A stretch of 64,000 nt of DNA from positions 15,718,917 through 15,782,916 of the forward strand of contig OZ026625.1 of the NCBI GenBank assembly GCA_964020975.1, written 5' to 3'. The notes under the pieces were generated by a model. That model was not told where the DNA came from, did not search any database, and worked only from the letters and a program-made list of their open reading frames with translations. The stretch is from Hermodice carunculata. Lineage: Eukaryota > Annelida > Polychaeta > Eunicida > Amphinomidae. Every line of letters begins with the position of its first letter. Within the stretch, counting starts at the first letter, position 1. The translations under genes and the position numbers were made by a program. Shown here piece by piece: positions 1-11,885 of the stretch.

Positions 1-1850
1 CTACCAAGCAATGGCTGTGGGGCCGCCAAGGGGCAACCAGGACCAGATTGCAATCGTGCGACTGAACCTTGCCCAGTACCCTCAGAAGGATCTGGCAAGG
101 TGGAAATGCATACACCCACAGGTTGCTTCAGTCCATGGCTAGAGTGTCCACAGCTGGGGCCTGGGGGTCTGGGACAGGCAAGAAGTAAACCTGCAGTTTT
201 GCATTCTCGCAAGTCGGAAACAGATCCACGTGTGGAGTCCCCATCTTGCCCACATGGCCTGAATGACCCTGGGGTGCAGCCACCCCTCCGTCCCTATTGG
301 CTGACCTCTTCTCGAGAGTTGGTCAGCCAACTTGCATGTCATGCCTCGCATGATAGTGGACATCGTGGTCACAGCACCATCTGGTGATGCATCTGGCCCA
401 CTCCGTCAGCTTCTTGAATTTGTGTCCCACCCTGCCTGTTGAGGAAGGCTACCGCAGTCCTGTTGTCGCACATTATGAGGACATGTTTGTGCTCTACCAG
501 GTTTCGGAAGAGGAGGAGTCCAACCAGTTTTTGTGGCAAGCCGCAAACATTGCCGGTCAAGGGTCTGACACTATCTGGTTCTCCACTTGAGCTCCCCACT
601 TGGACAGAGAAGAGTCTGTGTAAATGGTGAGCTGGGACTGAACAGGCTCCAGTATTTGTCTTCTCATGACGTTCTCATGAAGGTGTGGCAGATCCTCTTT
701 CAGGATTGGCACCGGGGTCCCTGTGCTCAGATTTATGGCCCATGCTCTCGAACTAGACGAGGTTCTGGAATACCCAGGCCGGCACCCCTAGGTTTCCACT
801 CCGGACACACCAGTTCATGACTGCTGCTTGTCCAAGTGCTTGGACCCAGACAACAGAGATCCCAACAACTGCAATCTATGCTTGACTGACTTTTATGACG
901 CAGAGACCAAAGCAGAAACACCTGTTGAAAGGGGGCAAACAATGCATGCAACATCTCAGCCTGCTGCATCATACTCTGTGACAAAGCCTCCGAAGCATGG
1001 GCAACCTTAGAATCAGTGCCAAGAGCAGATGTGGCAGTCTTTTATGCAAGATCCCCATGTGGTGATCTCTTGCTACTCTACCTGCCACTCCGACAACTGT
1101 TAACCTTCTCCCAAGGGGTATCAGGCATACAGACATCCATCATCTGGGACTACGGATGAGCCGAAGCGAGCCGCTTTTTCTCATTGGGGCTCTGTGGTGA
1201 GGACCCTATGGCGTCTGTCATTGCAGCTTGACATTTGGCAGCTCTAGCGACCTGCTGCTGCCTACGTCTTGCACAATCAGACTTTCTCTGTGCCTGCTCA
1301 AAGAGCAGCCATTTGTCCTCTCCCCAATCCTGGCAGTATCTGCAAGTTGGTTCACAAGAGTAAGCTTGACTCAACTGCAAGCAACAACCATAGCAGTGAG
1401 GATGGTCATCCCAAGCCTCCATGTAGTGGTTCTGCAAGTCCAGCTCCTGTCCGTGATCCAACAAAGATGAGGATGCGGAGAAAGAGGTCACTGGATCAAC
1501 ACCCATGTACTGCCTCCGAAAGGAGGCAATAGCTTGGTAAGCACTGCTTTCCCTCTCTCTGCATTGTTTGCCAGGACGCCATCTTGAAAATCTACGCACC
1601 AAGCCAAACGACCCACTTTGCACTTACTATGTCAGGGGTATTCAATCACAGAAATCTGCTATCTAGGTCTCTGTAGATCCCCAGACCGCTGAGAAAAGAT
1701 TTTCCGCAGATTAGGGTATGCATAAAGCACTATTGCAGCAAGTGTGAACGAAAGTTCAAGGAGCTTCAACTCACAAGGCAAGCCAGAAATGGCGCCCAAA
1801 AGAGGAAAGATGAGACAGGGAGCATGCACATGATGAGTCCCCGCCATTTC
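1..1850 (-). mobile_element. Fossil DIRS/Ngaro-like tyrosine-recombinase retroelement (broken)
   Basis: Minus-strand reading shows two parts in the order expected of DIRS-group elements. At about 1150-1623 there is a gag-like stretch with a Cys/His cluster followed by a Trp-rich, Arg-rich segment. At about 139-599 there is an RNase-H-like stretch containing CDNRTAVAFLNRQGG, followed by LADQLSR and a WLHP segment, both typical of DIRS-type RNase H. The base composition is GC-richer than the rest of the window. No clear reverse transcriptase or recombinase part was recognised between or beyond them, and the element may run off the left edge. It is an old, broken copy with several breaks. A gypsy-like origin is less likely given the RNase H type. 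Confidence 0.5.
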
Positions 1851-2310
1851 CAGAAGAACCGAGACATGACACCACGGGACTGTCAGGTTTTCATATTAAG
1901 AGAGTCAAAACTCAACTCGATTCATGGGTGTTCCACCCAGACACAGAGGCCTGGGCAAATGGTGGTCGAGATGTAACATTACAAAACTAGTACTTTAAAT
2001 TGGTAACTCCCTGGTCTGATGTGCTTAATATGTCTTGTTTCTCATGAGAATGTTTTGTTGGGTTTATTTTGGCTTGATTTAAAATAAGGGACAAAATAAC
2101 GAGGTTCGCATCACCATTTGCTATTCAAAATCATGAAATCGCCCCTCAAAATAAAGTATGGCTAGCCAATTATATAATTCATTTGAATCCATGACAACTC
2201 ATTTTGCACTAGTTCAAAGGGAACTGGGTAATCAAATTTGAAAATGTAATTTGTCCCTTGTAAAATGAAACCCTCTTAAAGGAAACAGGCTCTGTACTGG
2301 GTAAGTACAT
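1851..2310. other. Unassigned AT-rich spacer
   Basis: I see no gene, hairpin or recognisable repeat here. It separates the retroelement fossil from the 3' end of the minus-strand SOCS-box gene. Confidence 0.4.
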
Positions 2311-2329
2311 ATTCAACTTTCAAAGAACC

Positions 2330-2335
2330 TTTATT
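2330..2335 (-). terminator. Poly-A signal of the ankyrin/SOCS-box gene
   Basis: The plus strand reads TTTATT, so the minus strand carries a canonical AATAAA about 250 bases beyond the stop codon at 2582. This gives a plausible 3' UTR of about 250-270 bases. Confidence 0.6.
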
Positions 2336-2581
2336 GTCAACACCAGAAAATTCAACACATATACAGACTATATGTTATTACGTCATCAAAATATGCATGT
2401 ACATAGGAACAAATTTACCAATAGGATCAGCTGCATGTTTCACAAGCACACTTTAAGCTGCCCATATGATAAGATATTACCCTTCAGTCTTGCTGAAGAT
2501 AAAGCTTGTATGTATATACAAAGACCATCATTCAAGCATCCACAGTCGATACACTGTGTGAGGCTGTTGTGGCATGATAAT

Positions 2582-3829
2582 TTAATATTGTAAAACTACA
2601 TAATTCTGCATTTGTTTCGGAAGTCCTAAGTGTGGAACTTTGATGAAAATGTTGAAGCCGCAGCTGGCTCGTATGAACTGCCTGCAGATTCTCTGTAAGC
2701 TCAGAGGGTTCTCTTGGTACTGTGCCACCTGGTTACGCAGACTGCGAGAATGCTTTGCAATGACCTGCAGGTCTTCATTGTTCCACCTCTGGCCTGCCTC
2801 ACATAACATCAACAACAATTCATCCATGCGATGCTTCAAGATGAGCTTTAAAAACAAGTACTTCCCATAAAAGGAGTTCAACTTGGAAATATCAGTTCCC
2901 TTGATTATAAGACTCATAATGTTTAAAATCTCAATCTGAACACGGCCTCCTGGGCGTAAATCCATACTGTGCAGGCTAGCTAATATCTGAATTATCATAT
3001 AGTGGAATTTGTCAACATTTGCTTTATGCAGAGCCTGCTCTGTAAGTAGAGTCAGTGCTGCCCAGTAGTTGTGTGGAATGTACAAGTTCAAGTGTACTTT
3101 GAGGGTGTGACTCATAAACAACACACACACTGCTATGTGCTTTCGAACCAGTGCCTCTGCAAAAGGTCCCCTACCTGTTCGAGTGTTGACTAACTGTGTG
3201 TCTGGGTGTTTAGCTAACAGCATTTCTACTGCAGCATACCGTCCAGAATTACAGGCATAGAAAAGAGGTGTGGCACCATATTGATCTTGTACATCAACAT
3301 CACACTCTGGCTGAGCCAATAATTCACTGGTTATCTGATTAAAGCCATTTCGAGCAGACATATGCAGTGCAGTGACTCCATATTTGTTCTGTTGGTTGAC
3401 ATCTGCACCAGCAGCAAGCAGGTGTTGTGCACAGTCTAGATGATTGTAGGCAGCACACTTGTGAAGAGCTGTGTTGCCAAAGGTGTCCGTCTGTAAAGGG
3501 TCACTCCCAGCCATCAGCAGTAAACGAACACATTCACCGTGACCATTCTCTGCAGCCAGTATCAAAGGTGTGTTTTCACACCATTTGCTGTGACGATTTT
3601 TATTAGCCCCAGCATTCAGCAACAAAGCAAGACAATCTATGTATCCTTTTTCTGCTGCCTTTAACAGCGCTGTATACCCCCATTTGTCTTTGCCATCTAT
3701 ATGAGCATTCTCACCAATGACACGCCAAATTGTCTCCAGATCTCCTGCTTCGGCTGCTGCATGCAGCTCTCTCTTTGCACGTGAGCTCCGGACTCGAGAA
3801 CTTCTGACACCCATGCTTGACACCACCAT
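2582..3829 (-). CDS. Ankyrin repeat and SOCS box (ASB-like) protein, single coding exon
   Basis: An uninterrupted reading frame predicts about 415 residues. About six ankyrin repeats fill roughly residues 20-225, with clear consensus pieces such as GYTALLKAAEKG, NTPLILAAENGH and GNTALHKCAAYNH. A helical linker follows. The last 40 or so residues form a SOCS box: PLSLQRICRQFIRASCG, then an LP element near the C terminus. In known ASB proteins the SOCS box binds Elongin B/C and Cullin-5, and the ankyrin repeats bind the substrate, so this is a likely ubiquitin-ligase receptor in the cytosol. The frame is open up to 3919, but a good acceptor (pyrimidine tract, GGTTGCAG) ends at 3848. I therefore start at the first ATG after it, at 3829; the ATG at 3814 is an alternative. 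The upstream exon is probably non-coding. I cannot assign an ASB subtype. Confidence 0.88.
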   Translation of the reverse strand: MVVSSMGVRSSRVRSSRAKRELHAAAEAGDLETIWRVIGENAHIDGKDKWGYTALLKAAEKGYIDCLALLLNAGANKNRHSKWCENTPLILAAENGHGECVRLLLMAGSDPLQTDTFGNTALHKCAAYNHLDCAQHLLAAGADVNQQNKYGVTALHMSARNGFNQITSELLAQPECDVDVQDQYGATPLFYACNSGRYAAVEMLLAKHPDTQLVNTRTGRGPFAEALVRKHIAVCVLFMSHTLKVHLNLYIPHNYWAALTLLTEQALHKANVDKFHYMIIQILASLHSMDLRPGGRVQIEILNIMSLIIKGTDISKLNSFYGKYLFLKLILKHRMDELLLMLCEAGQRWNNEDLQVIAKHSRSLRNQVAQYQENPLSLQRICRQFIRASCGFNIFIKVPHLGLPKQMQNYVVLQY

Positions 3830-3847
3830 TAAAACCAATTTAAACAC
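3830..3847 (-). other. 5' UTR part of the ASB coding exon and its splice acceptor
   Basis: On the minus strand the acceptor TTTTTATGGTTGCAG ends at 3848, and the exon would start at 3847, 18 bases before the chosen ATG. This implies an intron in the 5' UTR. Confidence 0.55.
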
Positions 3848-5380
3848 CTGCAACCATAAAAACAGCACCCTTTCACTTCTTGAACAATCTATCTCTCTCT
3901 GTCTCATTGCTTTGAACATGAAGTTGATCCTATTTCATCATGTATATTTCTGACAGTAATGAACACAATGCAAAGATGTACTTGAATTATATACTTGAAT
4001 AACATATTCCTCCCACAGATGTCTATGCTGTAACAAATGCATTTTAACTTCAAAGTACTGTAAAATTGAAACTAAAAGATATTTTTAAATATAAAGACTA
4101 TGATCTGGAATATATACTGAACTTCATGTTCAATGAGTTGAGACCGATTAGGTCTTATTTATTTTATTTATTTATTTTGTTGTTGTAGAAAAGATGACAA
4201 TTTTATACGGATACATCACCTTTGACCCACATATTTGACCTAGCGATCTACTTTTGTTGATGCCACACTGTTGGGGCAAGTTACAACTGTATATTATGCT
4301 TCATGAAACTAAGTCATATATCAAAAAAATATGAAGACATGAGAAAATGAAAAAAACATTCAGCATTGCACAGGACACCATTCTCATATGAAAGAAAACA
4401 ATTCAGGTTGAGTTAAAACAAGGGCTTTGAATAAATTTTCCAACAACATGCCCGGCAGGTGATGCAAGAGAAACATCGGCTCAACTTTAGTATTTCTATC
4501 TATGGGGACAAACAAAGCACGGTACATGCTTATATTAGTACAACCAAGGAAAAATCATGATTAGCTTATGCCACATACACCTTAAAAAGGTCACACAAGT
4601 TTAGTGTGATATGCCCCCACTCCCAGATTGACATATTACTGTATTCATTTCAACTCACTGCATACAATTTTGGCTGGCAACAGAAAGACTGCACAAGTGA
4701 CTGATATTAGTGTTACACAGACATGAAATATGGAAATGATGGCTGGATTATACAAGTCCTACATATGAAAATACATCATAAGCCTGAATCGAGTCCAGTC
4801 TCAGCAGCATATTGTAGGGATATAGGTTTTACATTTTTAGCTTCATTGTTTTGTTTTGTTTTGTTTTGTTTTTTTGTTTTTTTTTTTTATGCACATTTTT
4901 TGCACATGTGTAATATTAATAATATATCGTAATGCATAAGTGGGTAAATTAACTTGTTTAATTGATAACAATAATAATAATAGGCCTAATAATAATAATA
5001 ATAATGACAGATCCCCTTTCATGTTACCCTCAAAAGCACATGGGCGGTTAATTGTAATCCAAGAGTAACAGCAATATTATGGTCTTCTGGGCGAGTCCAC
5101 CCTCCTGGAGGTAACTATAATGAACTCAACATTTGTCCAGTATGCACAATCTGAGGCTTTTGATGTGACGACTTGTTTTGGAGCAATGAAATTTACAACA
5201 ATTTTGTTACGCGAACATATTGAATAATAGAATATGACGGAAAATCGGTTAACCTTCAGTGTCTAGACTAGTCTAGAGCTAAGTATGGAAATTATGGATT
5301 CAGTGTCAGTACTAGTACTACTGACAGTATTGTACTACTGCCTACCGATATTACCGATTCAATGATTAATGAAGCAAAGG
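3848..5380 (-). other. Presumed first intron of the ASB gene; low-complexity sequence
   Basis: AT-rich with no convincing gene. It holds TTTTG-type runs near 4840-4890 and an interrupted AAT tract near 4965-5005. It is called intron because a strong acceptor lies on its minus-strand 3' side and a CpG-rich stretch on the other. Confidence 0.4.
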
Positions 5381-6170
5381 GGCGTCGACCCATACAGATC
5401 TGTTATGCACGCCTCTGGACCTTGTAAACATGATGCATCTGGATTGAAAATGTAAATTTTTAAGAACCGTATCGCACACATACCGCATGTAGGATAATAC
5501 ACGACACAGCCTGTGGTCGTCGGTGTGGCTTCGCAACACATCAGCAACATTCAGTGCTTCAGTTCTGCTCTGACATCCTTCATCACGTCGTCGTCGGGTG
5601 AAGCGGGTTACAGGAAACGAGATTTCAGTCTCTGTCTGGGCAACAACACTGCTGAGATTCACTGGTTGGACGGATTTCCGTCTACAAACTGCAACGTTGA
5701 CGATATCAGCCCTCCGACTACAGGTCTGTGAAGTAATGAAGTCACACATCATGTGTTGCCCACACTGGTTCAGCTCTTTATAAAACAGATTTTTACACTG
5801 TCGTGGCGACGTCACAAGCGTGGGCAACAATCACCCTCTGCACGTGCGCCCTCATTATGGCTTGGATGGGGCTGAATGCCTCGCTATATTGACATTGTGT
5901 TGAAAATTCACTGCCGCAGACGACCCTCCTTTCAATTGGCAATCATGACGACATTAATAACACCATATACGGATATTATTTTCGAAAACGAGGCTCGGAA
6001 TCTCCCTTGCACATGCGGTAATAACAATAAGAACACTGGCAGAAGCATGCGAAGGTGCACGTTCAGGCTCCTGTCATTTGCAGTGCATTGTGTGACGTAA
6101 ACCACGTTCAATGGCTTCAGACCGGCGTGCGCACAATCGTCTATAGTCCATATATAGCCCGAACGTATTT
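5380..6170 (-). promoter_or_regulatory. CpG-rich stretch, candidate promoter/first exon of the ASB gene
   Basis: CG dinucleotides are dense here (for example near 5517-5600, 5690-5720, 5800-5960 and 6120-6170) while most of the window is CpG-poor, as expected for an unmethylated promoter in an invertebrate with mosaic methylation. A possible minus-strand donor (GCG then GTATGT) lies near 5484. The overlapping open frame at 5366-5830 shows no recognisable protein and is read as non-coding. Confidence 0.4.
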
Positions 6171-6414
6171 CCCCTTTCACAACATATTTAATTAAGAACT
6201 TGGCTATCCATGTGCCAACAACATGTGCTTGTCAAAGACATTTAGTTTCCCCTTAAATACATTCATTCCTTCTTCCTTCCATCCGCCGCCACATCTTGTC
6301 CACAACTTTTCTCGGAGACAGCTACAACTACAAATCCGAACTGCAGCATGGCCTATTCAAATTTATCCTCTGATTTTTAATTATTTGATATGCTCAAAAT
6401 TATGGAAATTTTAA

Positions 6415-7000
6415 AGAGGAAAAAATGTAGATTTGCTCTACAGCAAGTCTGTCTCTTGAAAAGTAACAAAATTTAAAATGTTTATTTTTTTTTCAGTAAT
6501 AATCAAATGCATCTTGACAACAATCTTTTGAATTTAATTCCTCTTTAATCTTTAATACTTTTATTAAAATTGTGAACATTAAAATCTTATTGTGCCATCA
6601 GCACAATTTCCAATTTTACAACTTACATTTCCATTTCATTGGATGTACCCAAACACACAAACCAATCAATTGATATTGACACCTCTATCTACAAAACATT
6701 TAAAGATATTCAACATTTAAAGTTCAGAAGTACGCCTAATTAGCATAAAAATCCAATTTTATATCTTTTACATGTACTTTTTTTCATTGAATGCATCAAT
6801 AGCACAAACCTAAAAAAAATGCCATTGGATTGAAACCTCAATCTGAAATAATTCAAAACAAAAACATCAACAACAACAACAACAAAAAATACATATTAGA
6901 AAATCAGTACATGTATTAATTTGTGCCCAGGTAAGATATTACTGTTAATCATACATTGACTTAATTGGATAAATAGTATTTCAAACTTTGTATCTGGAAT
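6415..7000 (+). repeat. Diverged hairpin-ended repeat, family C (tandem-core type)
   Basis: Starts near 6426 with the family-C hairpin AGATTTGC-loop-GCAAgTCT, followed by decayed core units. These have the family phrases: cattggatg, cacaaacc, a period of around 150 bases, and gcctaattagcataa. Confidence 0.5.
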
Positions 7001-7116
7001 ATCTTCACACCTGTAGCAGAGATAAGGGCACTTTCAACTGTTACGGGTATACGTATGCAGTATGTGGTGCATCTAATGAAAGACAAAATTGTGGCAGTTA
7101 AAATAATACACAGTAG

Positions 7117-7450
7117 GGGCGTTTCACGTGTTAAAACTTGAATATTATCAAAAGTTAAGAGTCAAAGTCTGCATATACACAATTCCAAGGCTTAAATATA
7201 CAGTGAAACCTTTCAGTACAGCTCACCTGGGACTTTAAAAAAGTGTCAACTGCTGAAGGAGGTGTACACTCCGGAGTGGGTCAGCATTTCACATTTTAAA
7301 ACTTGCATATCTTCAAAAGTTGAGACTATAATACACCCACAATGCCAAAGTTTACTTATACAGTGAAACCTTTCCGAGAGCACCTTTAGGACTGGTAAAA
7401 GTGCCAACAGTAGGGAGGTGCCCACTCCAGAGAGGGTCGGCGCTTTTAAG
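7117..7450 (+). repeat. Two to three tandem units of about 160 bp ending in tacagtgaaacc
   Basis: The phrase TACAGTGAAACCTTTC occurs at about 7199 and 7360. Each is preceded by a related segment (tttaaaacttg, then caaaagtt, then cacaat) and followed by an aggtg/cactcc segment. Confidence 0.5.
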
Positions 7451-7624
7451 TATGGATGAGTATGAACATGTAGAAATAAACATTTGTACTTCCATATACA
7501 ATTGATACATAATAATATGATACAACTTCAAGAGGAAATAACTGCATGTAAAACATAGAGCACTACACAGATAGCTCTATAGTAAAACATAAGTGTCTTT
7601 GTTCCTTTATCACATGAAAAAGAA

Positions 7625-7645
7625 ACACACACACACACACACACA
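7625..7645. repeat. (CA)n microsatellite
   Basis: About ten CA units followed by CATGC. Confidence 0.8.
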
Positions 7646-8575
7646 TGCAAATACAGGAACTGATTAGATACTAGAGTACCTATGAAAAACAGGTCTCCCT
7701 GCACAGGTTATAAGAAGAAAATCAGGAAGACAAGTTGCAAAATGTGCAACAGACAGGAAGGTTAATTTGCTCTTCAAACCCCCAATTACAGGCTAAGACT
7801 GGGTGCAAGACACGTACAGGTGACCCTTTTATTGGTTCAGTAAATCTCCACATAATTGATAACAAATGAAGGGACAATTAACATATAAGTGCTGATACTC
7901 CCAAAGGTCACCCCAGGGTGCCCTTACTGGCCCAAGTGTTCTCTGTTCAAAAACACACAGCCTGGGTGCCACTGTGCCAGCAGAAGATATCTTGGATTCC
8001 CAGTTTAAATCATACTTTTTTTGTTTCAAAATGCTTTAAAACATTGTTCGGGACCCAAGAAATACGAAATATATATATATAAACATCAGTACAATTAATA
8101 CAATTATGCTCCAGCTGTGCTAACTTAGCCCTATATGCATGGATTTTGAGAACATTCATGGTTGAACTTGGCTGGCCTTGCATCTCTCAGTTCACACAAC
8201 AGGGGTGTTCCATGGGCAACTTCAAAGAAATTAACTCTTTCATCACAATAAGTGACTCTAGTCGCACTTATTTAAGTCACTGTAACCAGTGTACTATTCA
8301 AATGCTTGATGAACAGAACTTTCATTTAAGTACCAGCAAGCCCAGATCTTAAGTGGTGGTGTCAGTTGAAATTTTGTTTAGGATAACAGGTTTCCTCAGC
8401 ACAGTTTGCATGCATTGCTCACAAACTGCACCAAAGATAGCTCATGGCTCTGTTCATATAGCTTGGAACTGAAAAAATCAATAGGATGCAGTAACTCCAT
8501 ATCATTGCTTTTTTAGAGGTACTTTATTTGCTCTCACTGGCTGTTGAGCTCTGCAGACTGTCATATCACCTTTTG

Positions 8576-8577
<2 letters not shown>

Positions 8578-8662
<85 letters not shown>
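8578..8662. repeat. (TA)n microsatellite
   Basis: About 42 TA units without interruption. It lies at the left edge of the tandem array that follows. Confidence 0.95.
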
Positions 8663-8667
<5 letters not shown>

Positions 8668-8679
8668 TATGTAGTGACC

Positions 8680-9625
8680 AATATATATATTGGTCGCTAG
8701 GTCAAGTATGCGGGTCACGGTGATACAATCGTGTGGAACTATATTACGCTTCATGCCTGGGCTGTTATTCTGTTGCCCTTCAAGTTAAATTAATAAAACT
8801 TGACACACACATATATCTAGACCTAAAGATGCGTCAAGTACTAAAAGTAGATCAGTAGGTGAAGTATTTGGGTCACAGTGACATATTCTTGTAGAATCAT
8901 GCCCGGGCTGTGATTCCTTCACAATGTAATTAGCTTAATGAAACTTTAGGCACAGGTACATCTATATGTAAGGGTGTGTCATGTAATAAAAGTAGGTCAC
9001 TAGGTTAAGTATCTGGGTCACAGTGACATATCCTTGTAAAATCATGTTTGGGCTATTATTCCTTTACTATCTTAGTTTCATGAAATTTGACACACGCATA
9101 TATGTTGACCTAAAGGTGTGTCATGAAACAAAAGTATGTCACTAGGTCAAGTATCTGGGTCTCTGTTATACGTGTCCGAACTAAAACTCACTTGTCCTTC
9201 AACTTAGATTAATGAAACTTTAACACAGGTGCATCTGGACATAATTAAGAGTGTGTCTTGCACCCCAAAAGTAGGTCACTAGGTCAAGTATCTGGGTTAC
9301 AGTGACATATTCTTGTAAAATCATGTCTGGGCTATAATTCTTTTACTATTTAACTTAGTTTCGTGAAACTTCACACACACATATATGTTGACCTACAGAT
9401 GTATAATGTAGCAAAAGTAAGTCACTAAGTCAAGTATCTGGGTCTCTGGGTCAGGGTGATACATTTATGTAAAACTACATTACAATTCATGTCCGGGCTG
9501 TAATTCTGTTGTCCTTTGACGTAGAATCATGAAACTTTACACACCTGTTTATCTGGACACAAAAGCGTGTATCATGCATAAAAGCAGGTCACTAGGTCAA
9601 GTATCAGGGCCATGGTGATGGGCTG
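8680..9625 (+). repeat. Tandem array, about seven units of 140-170 bp
   Basis: The phrase GTCACTAGGTCAAGTATCTG or a close variant recurs near 8695, 8852, 8996, 9138, 9276, 9420 and 9588. Between repeats lie tcatg-ccgggct-ataattc, then gaaactt-acacac. Units are diverged from each other, so the array is not young. Confidence 0.75.
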
Positions 9626-10395
9626 TTTTTATTGACTACAGTCATTCCAGAATGAGACCTGTGGTTATCAAGGTTATAAATGAGACAAGGATGCAGCAAT
9701 CTCTGATTGCCTTTTCATTCAGATTTGAATTTTGTGTACTCCCCTTATTTGAATATATTAAAATGTTACAGGTTTGGTTCATTGTTCATTGGATGTGCCT
9801 GGATCATAAACCTATAAATTAAGATTGGAATGGTGTCTGTCTCACAATAATCGTTTTGAAGATATTCAAGTTTTAATTTACGAATCTTCATAATTTGCAT
9901 AAATTAGCATGATATCACTTTGTTTTGTTTCATGGGATGTGACAATAGCAAAAATCTGTTGATTGAAGTTAGATTGGCATCGCTATCTATAATACTGTAA
10001 CTTGATTTAACTTCGCTGTACTCTTATTTTTGCTTATTTCACTGATGGCACAAAACCATGAAAATAGAAACACAGTGAAATAGTAATTTAACATTGTTTG
10101 AATAGGAATTAATGTCCAAAACAGTGAAGTGAAAACTACAATGAAAAGCCCAAAATACAAAAACGGTGAAAATTTAGACACACAAAATCAAGGGATTTAC
10201 AGTAGATTTGAAGATATTTGAGATTTAAATTTTGGGTACTAAATTTCCATAAATTAACATGTTACACTGTTGGTTCATAGTATATTGGATATAGTATTAA
10301 CCTATAAAATGCAGTTGGATTAGCAACTCTGCTTATTATGGTTTTGAAGATATTTAACATTTGAGGTTTTCGAATGCACTAACAAAAAAGTCTAA
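9626..10395 (+). repeat. Family-C core units without recognisable ends
   Basis: Repeated phrases gttcattggatg, tataaattgaagttgg, gttttgaagatatt and gtgtattcacc mark core units of the family-C element. A separate MITE interrupts them at 9994-10204. Confidence 0.55.
9994..10204. mobile_element. MITE with TACTGTAA termini (copy of the 51175 family)
   Basis: Left end tactgtaacttgatttaac and right end gggatttacagta are imperfect inverted repeats. Inside are phrases shared with the 51175-51446 element (cactgatggcacaaaacc, aacagtgaa). It sits inside family-C core sequence. Confidence 0.5.
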
Positions 10396-11656
10396 AACTA
10401 GAAAAGAAAACTTGCATCACAGCAAATCTGTCTAAGTGCCTTCCAAATGACAACAGTTTTTAATGCTACACTTTGCCATTGACACAATCTAAATATTGTG
10501 TATTAGCTTAATTTCCATTTGAATGACCACAATCTATAATAGTTTTGAAGTTGTTCAAGATTTTAATTTTGTGTATTTGCCTAAGTTGCATAAATTAAAA
10601 GCCTACAACTTTGGTTCATGGTTCATTGGATGCAGTTAGGTCACAAACCTATAATTGAAGTGGAAATGGCACTTCTGTCTTTAATAGCTTTGAAAGTATT
10701 CAAAAAGATTTAGATAGTTTGTGTATGCACCAAATTTTCATAAATAAAAATTCTACAACTTTGGTTCATGGTTCATTAGATGCGATTATGTCACAAACCT
10801 ATCAATTCAAGGTGGAATGGCACCTCTGTGTGTGTAATAGTTTCAAAGTTATTCAAGATTTAATTTTTTGTATATTCACTTTATTTGCATAAATCAACAT
10901 TGTACAACTTTGATTCAAATTTCACTGGATGCAACTATGTCACAAAACTATAGATTGAAGTTGGCATGACACCTTTATCCATAATATTTTTAAGTTATTC
11001 AGGATTTCAATTTTGTGTATTCACCTTATTTTCAAAAATTAAAATTGTACAATTTTGGATCATGGTCCATTGGATCTGGCTATATCACAAACCTATAAAT
11101 TGAAGTTGGAATGACACCACTAACTGTAATAGTTTTGAAGCTATTTAACATCAAAATTTTGAATATTTACCTAATTTGCATCAATTAAAATCCTACAACT
11201 TTGGTTCATGGTTCATGTGGCTTTGCCACAAAACCTGTAAATTGAGGTCAGAATGGCATCTCTATAATAGTTTTGGAAATATTCAACTTTCATTTTTTCA
11301 GTGCTCCTAATAATAGCATAATTTACAATTCTACAACTTTCATATAATGTCCGTAATATTGGCAAGTGTCACAAAAACTGTGCATGTACATTGAAATTTT
11401 GTGTCTATCTACAATAGTTTGGAAGATATGGAGTTTAAAAAATTGTAATTGCCCCTAGTTTGCATAATTTTGAACACCATGACAATTCCAAATGATCTGC
11501 ACAATTTCACTGGTTGGTCAGTCATCATTGCAAGTTTGGTGGTTTTCAGAATAGTAGTGTCTGAGAAAAAGTGCCAGGGGACAAATTTGGTTCTAAAGAA
11601 GAAAGAAAAAAAGAATTCTTGAAAAAACGAAATGTCTGGGTTCACACCCAGACATA
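10396..11656 (+). mobile_element. Full-length family-C non-autonomous element, about 1.26 kb
   Basis: It starts at AACTAGAAAAG (10396), followed by a hairpin-like ACTTGC...GCAAATCTG and the motif TGTCTAAGTGCC. About six to seven core units of around 150 bases follow (tcacaaacctataaattg, gttttgaag, gtttgcataaatta). An AAAG-rich patch comes next, then a perfect 10-bp-stem hairpin at 11632-11655 (ATGTCTGGGT, loop TCAC, ACCCAGACAT). There is no coding capacity. The layout (tandem core, microsatellite patch, 3' hairpin) resembles Helentron-related elements and the oyster pearl type. That affiliation is an inference. Confidence 0.65.
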
Positions 11657-11885
11657 CTAAATGCTCATGCTGACTGAAATGTAGATATGTATTGATGAAC
11701 TTGTATGCACAAGGGAGAACCTGCCATGATATTTGTGTGCACAGATGAAATGTCCCAATCTGACCATTACCTTCTTTTACAAGCTCTTCAGAAGCCTCCA
11801 ATCGGTGGACCGTTAGAATGTCCTTATTGATGACCTTGGCCTTGCATGTACGGGAATCTAATACAGAATATGGAAACATCAATGA

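Noticed and set aside
3830-3919. N-terminal 30-residue extension of the ASB protein (frame open to 3919)
   Set aside because: A good splice acceptor ends at 3848 within it, and the extension has no ankyrin or SOCS similarity. A later ATG is preferred.
5366-5830. 154-residue minus-strand frame
   Set aside because: No recognisable domain, and atypical Arg/Cys-rich composition. It lies in a CpG-rich stretch and is better read as promoter or non-coding first exon.
8566-8754. Tyr-Ile repeat frames here and at 28581, 39058 and 62925
   Set aside because: They are translations of (TA)n microsatellites.
11409-11882. 157-residue minus-strand frame
   Set aside because: It lies across the 3' part of the family-C element at 10396-11656 and the spacer before the next copy. 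No protein similarity recognised.
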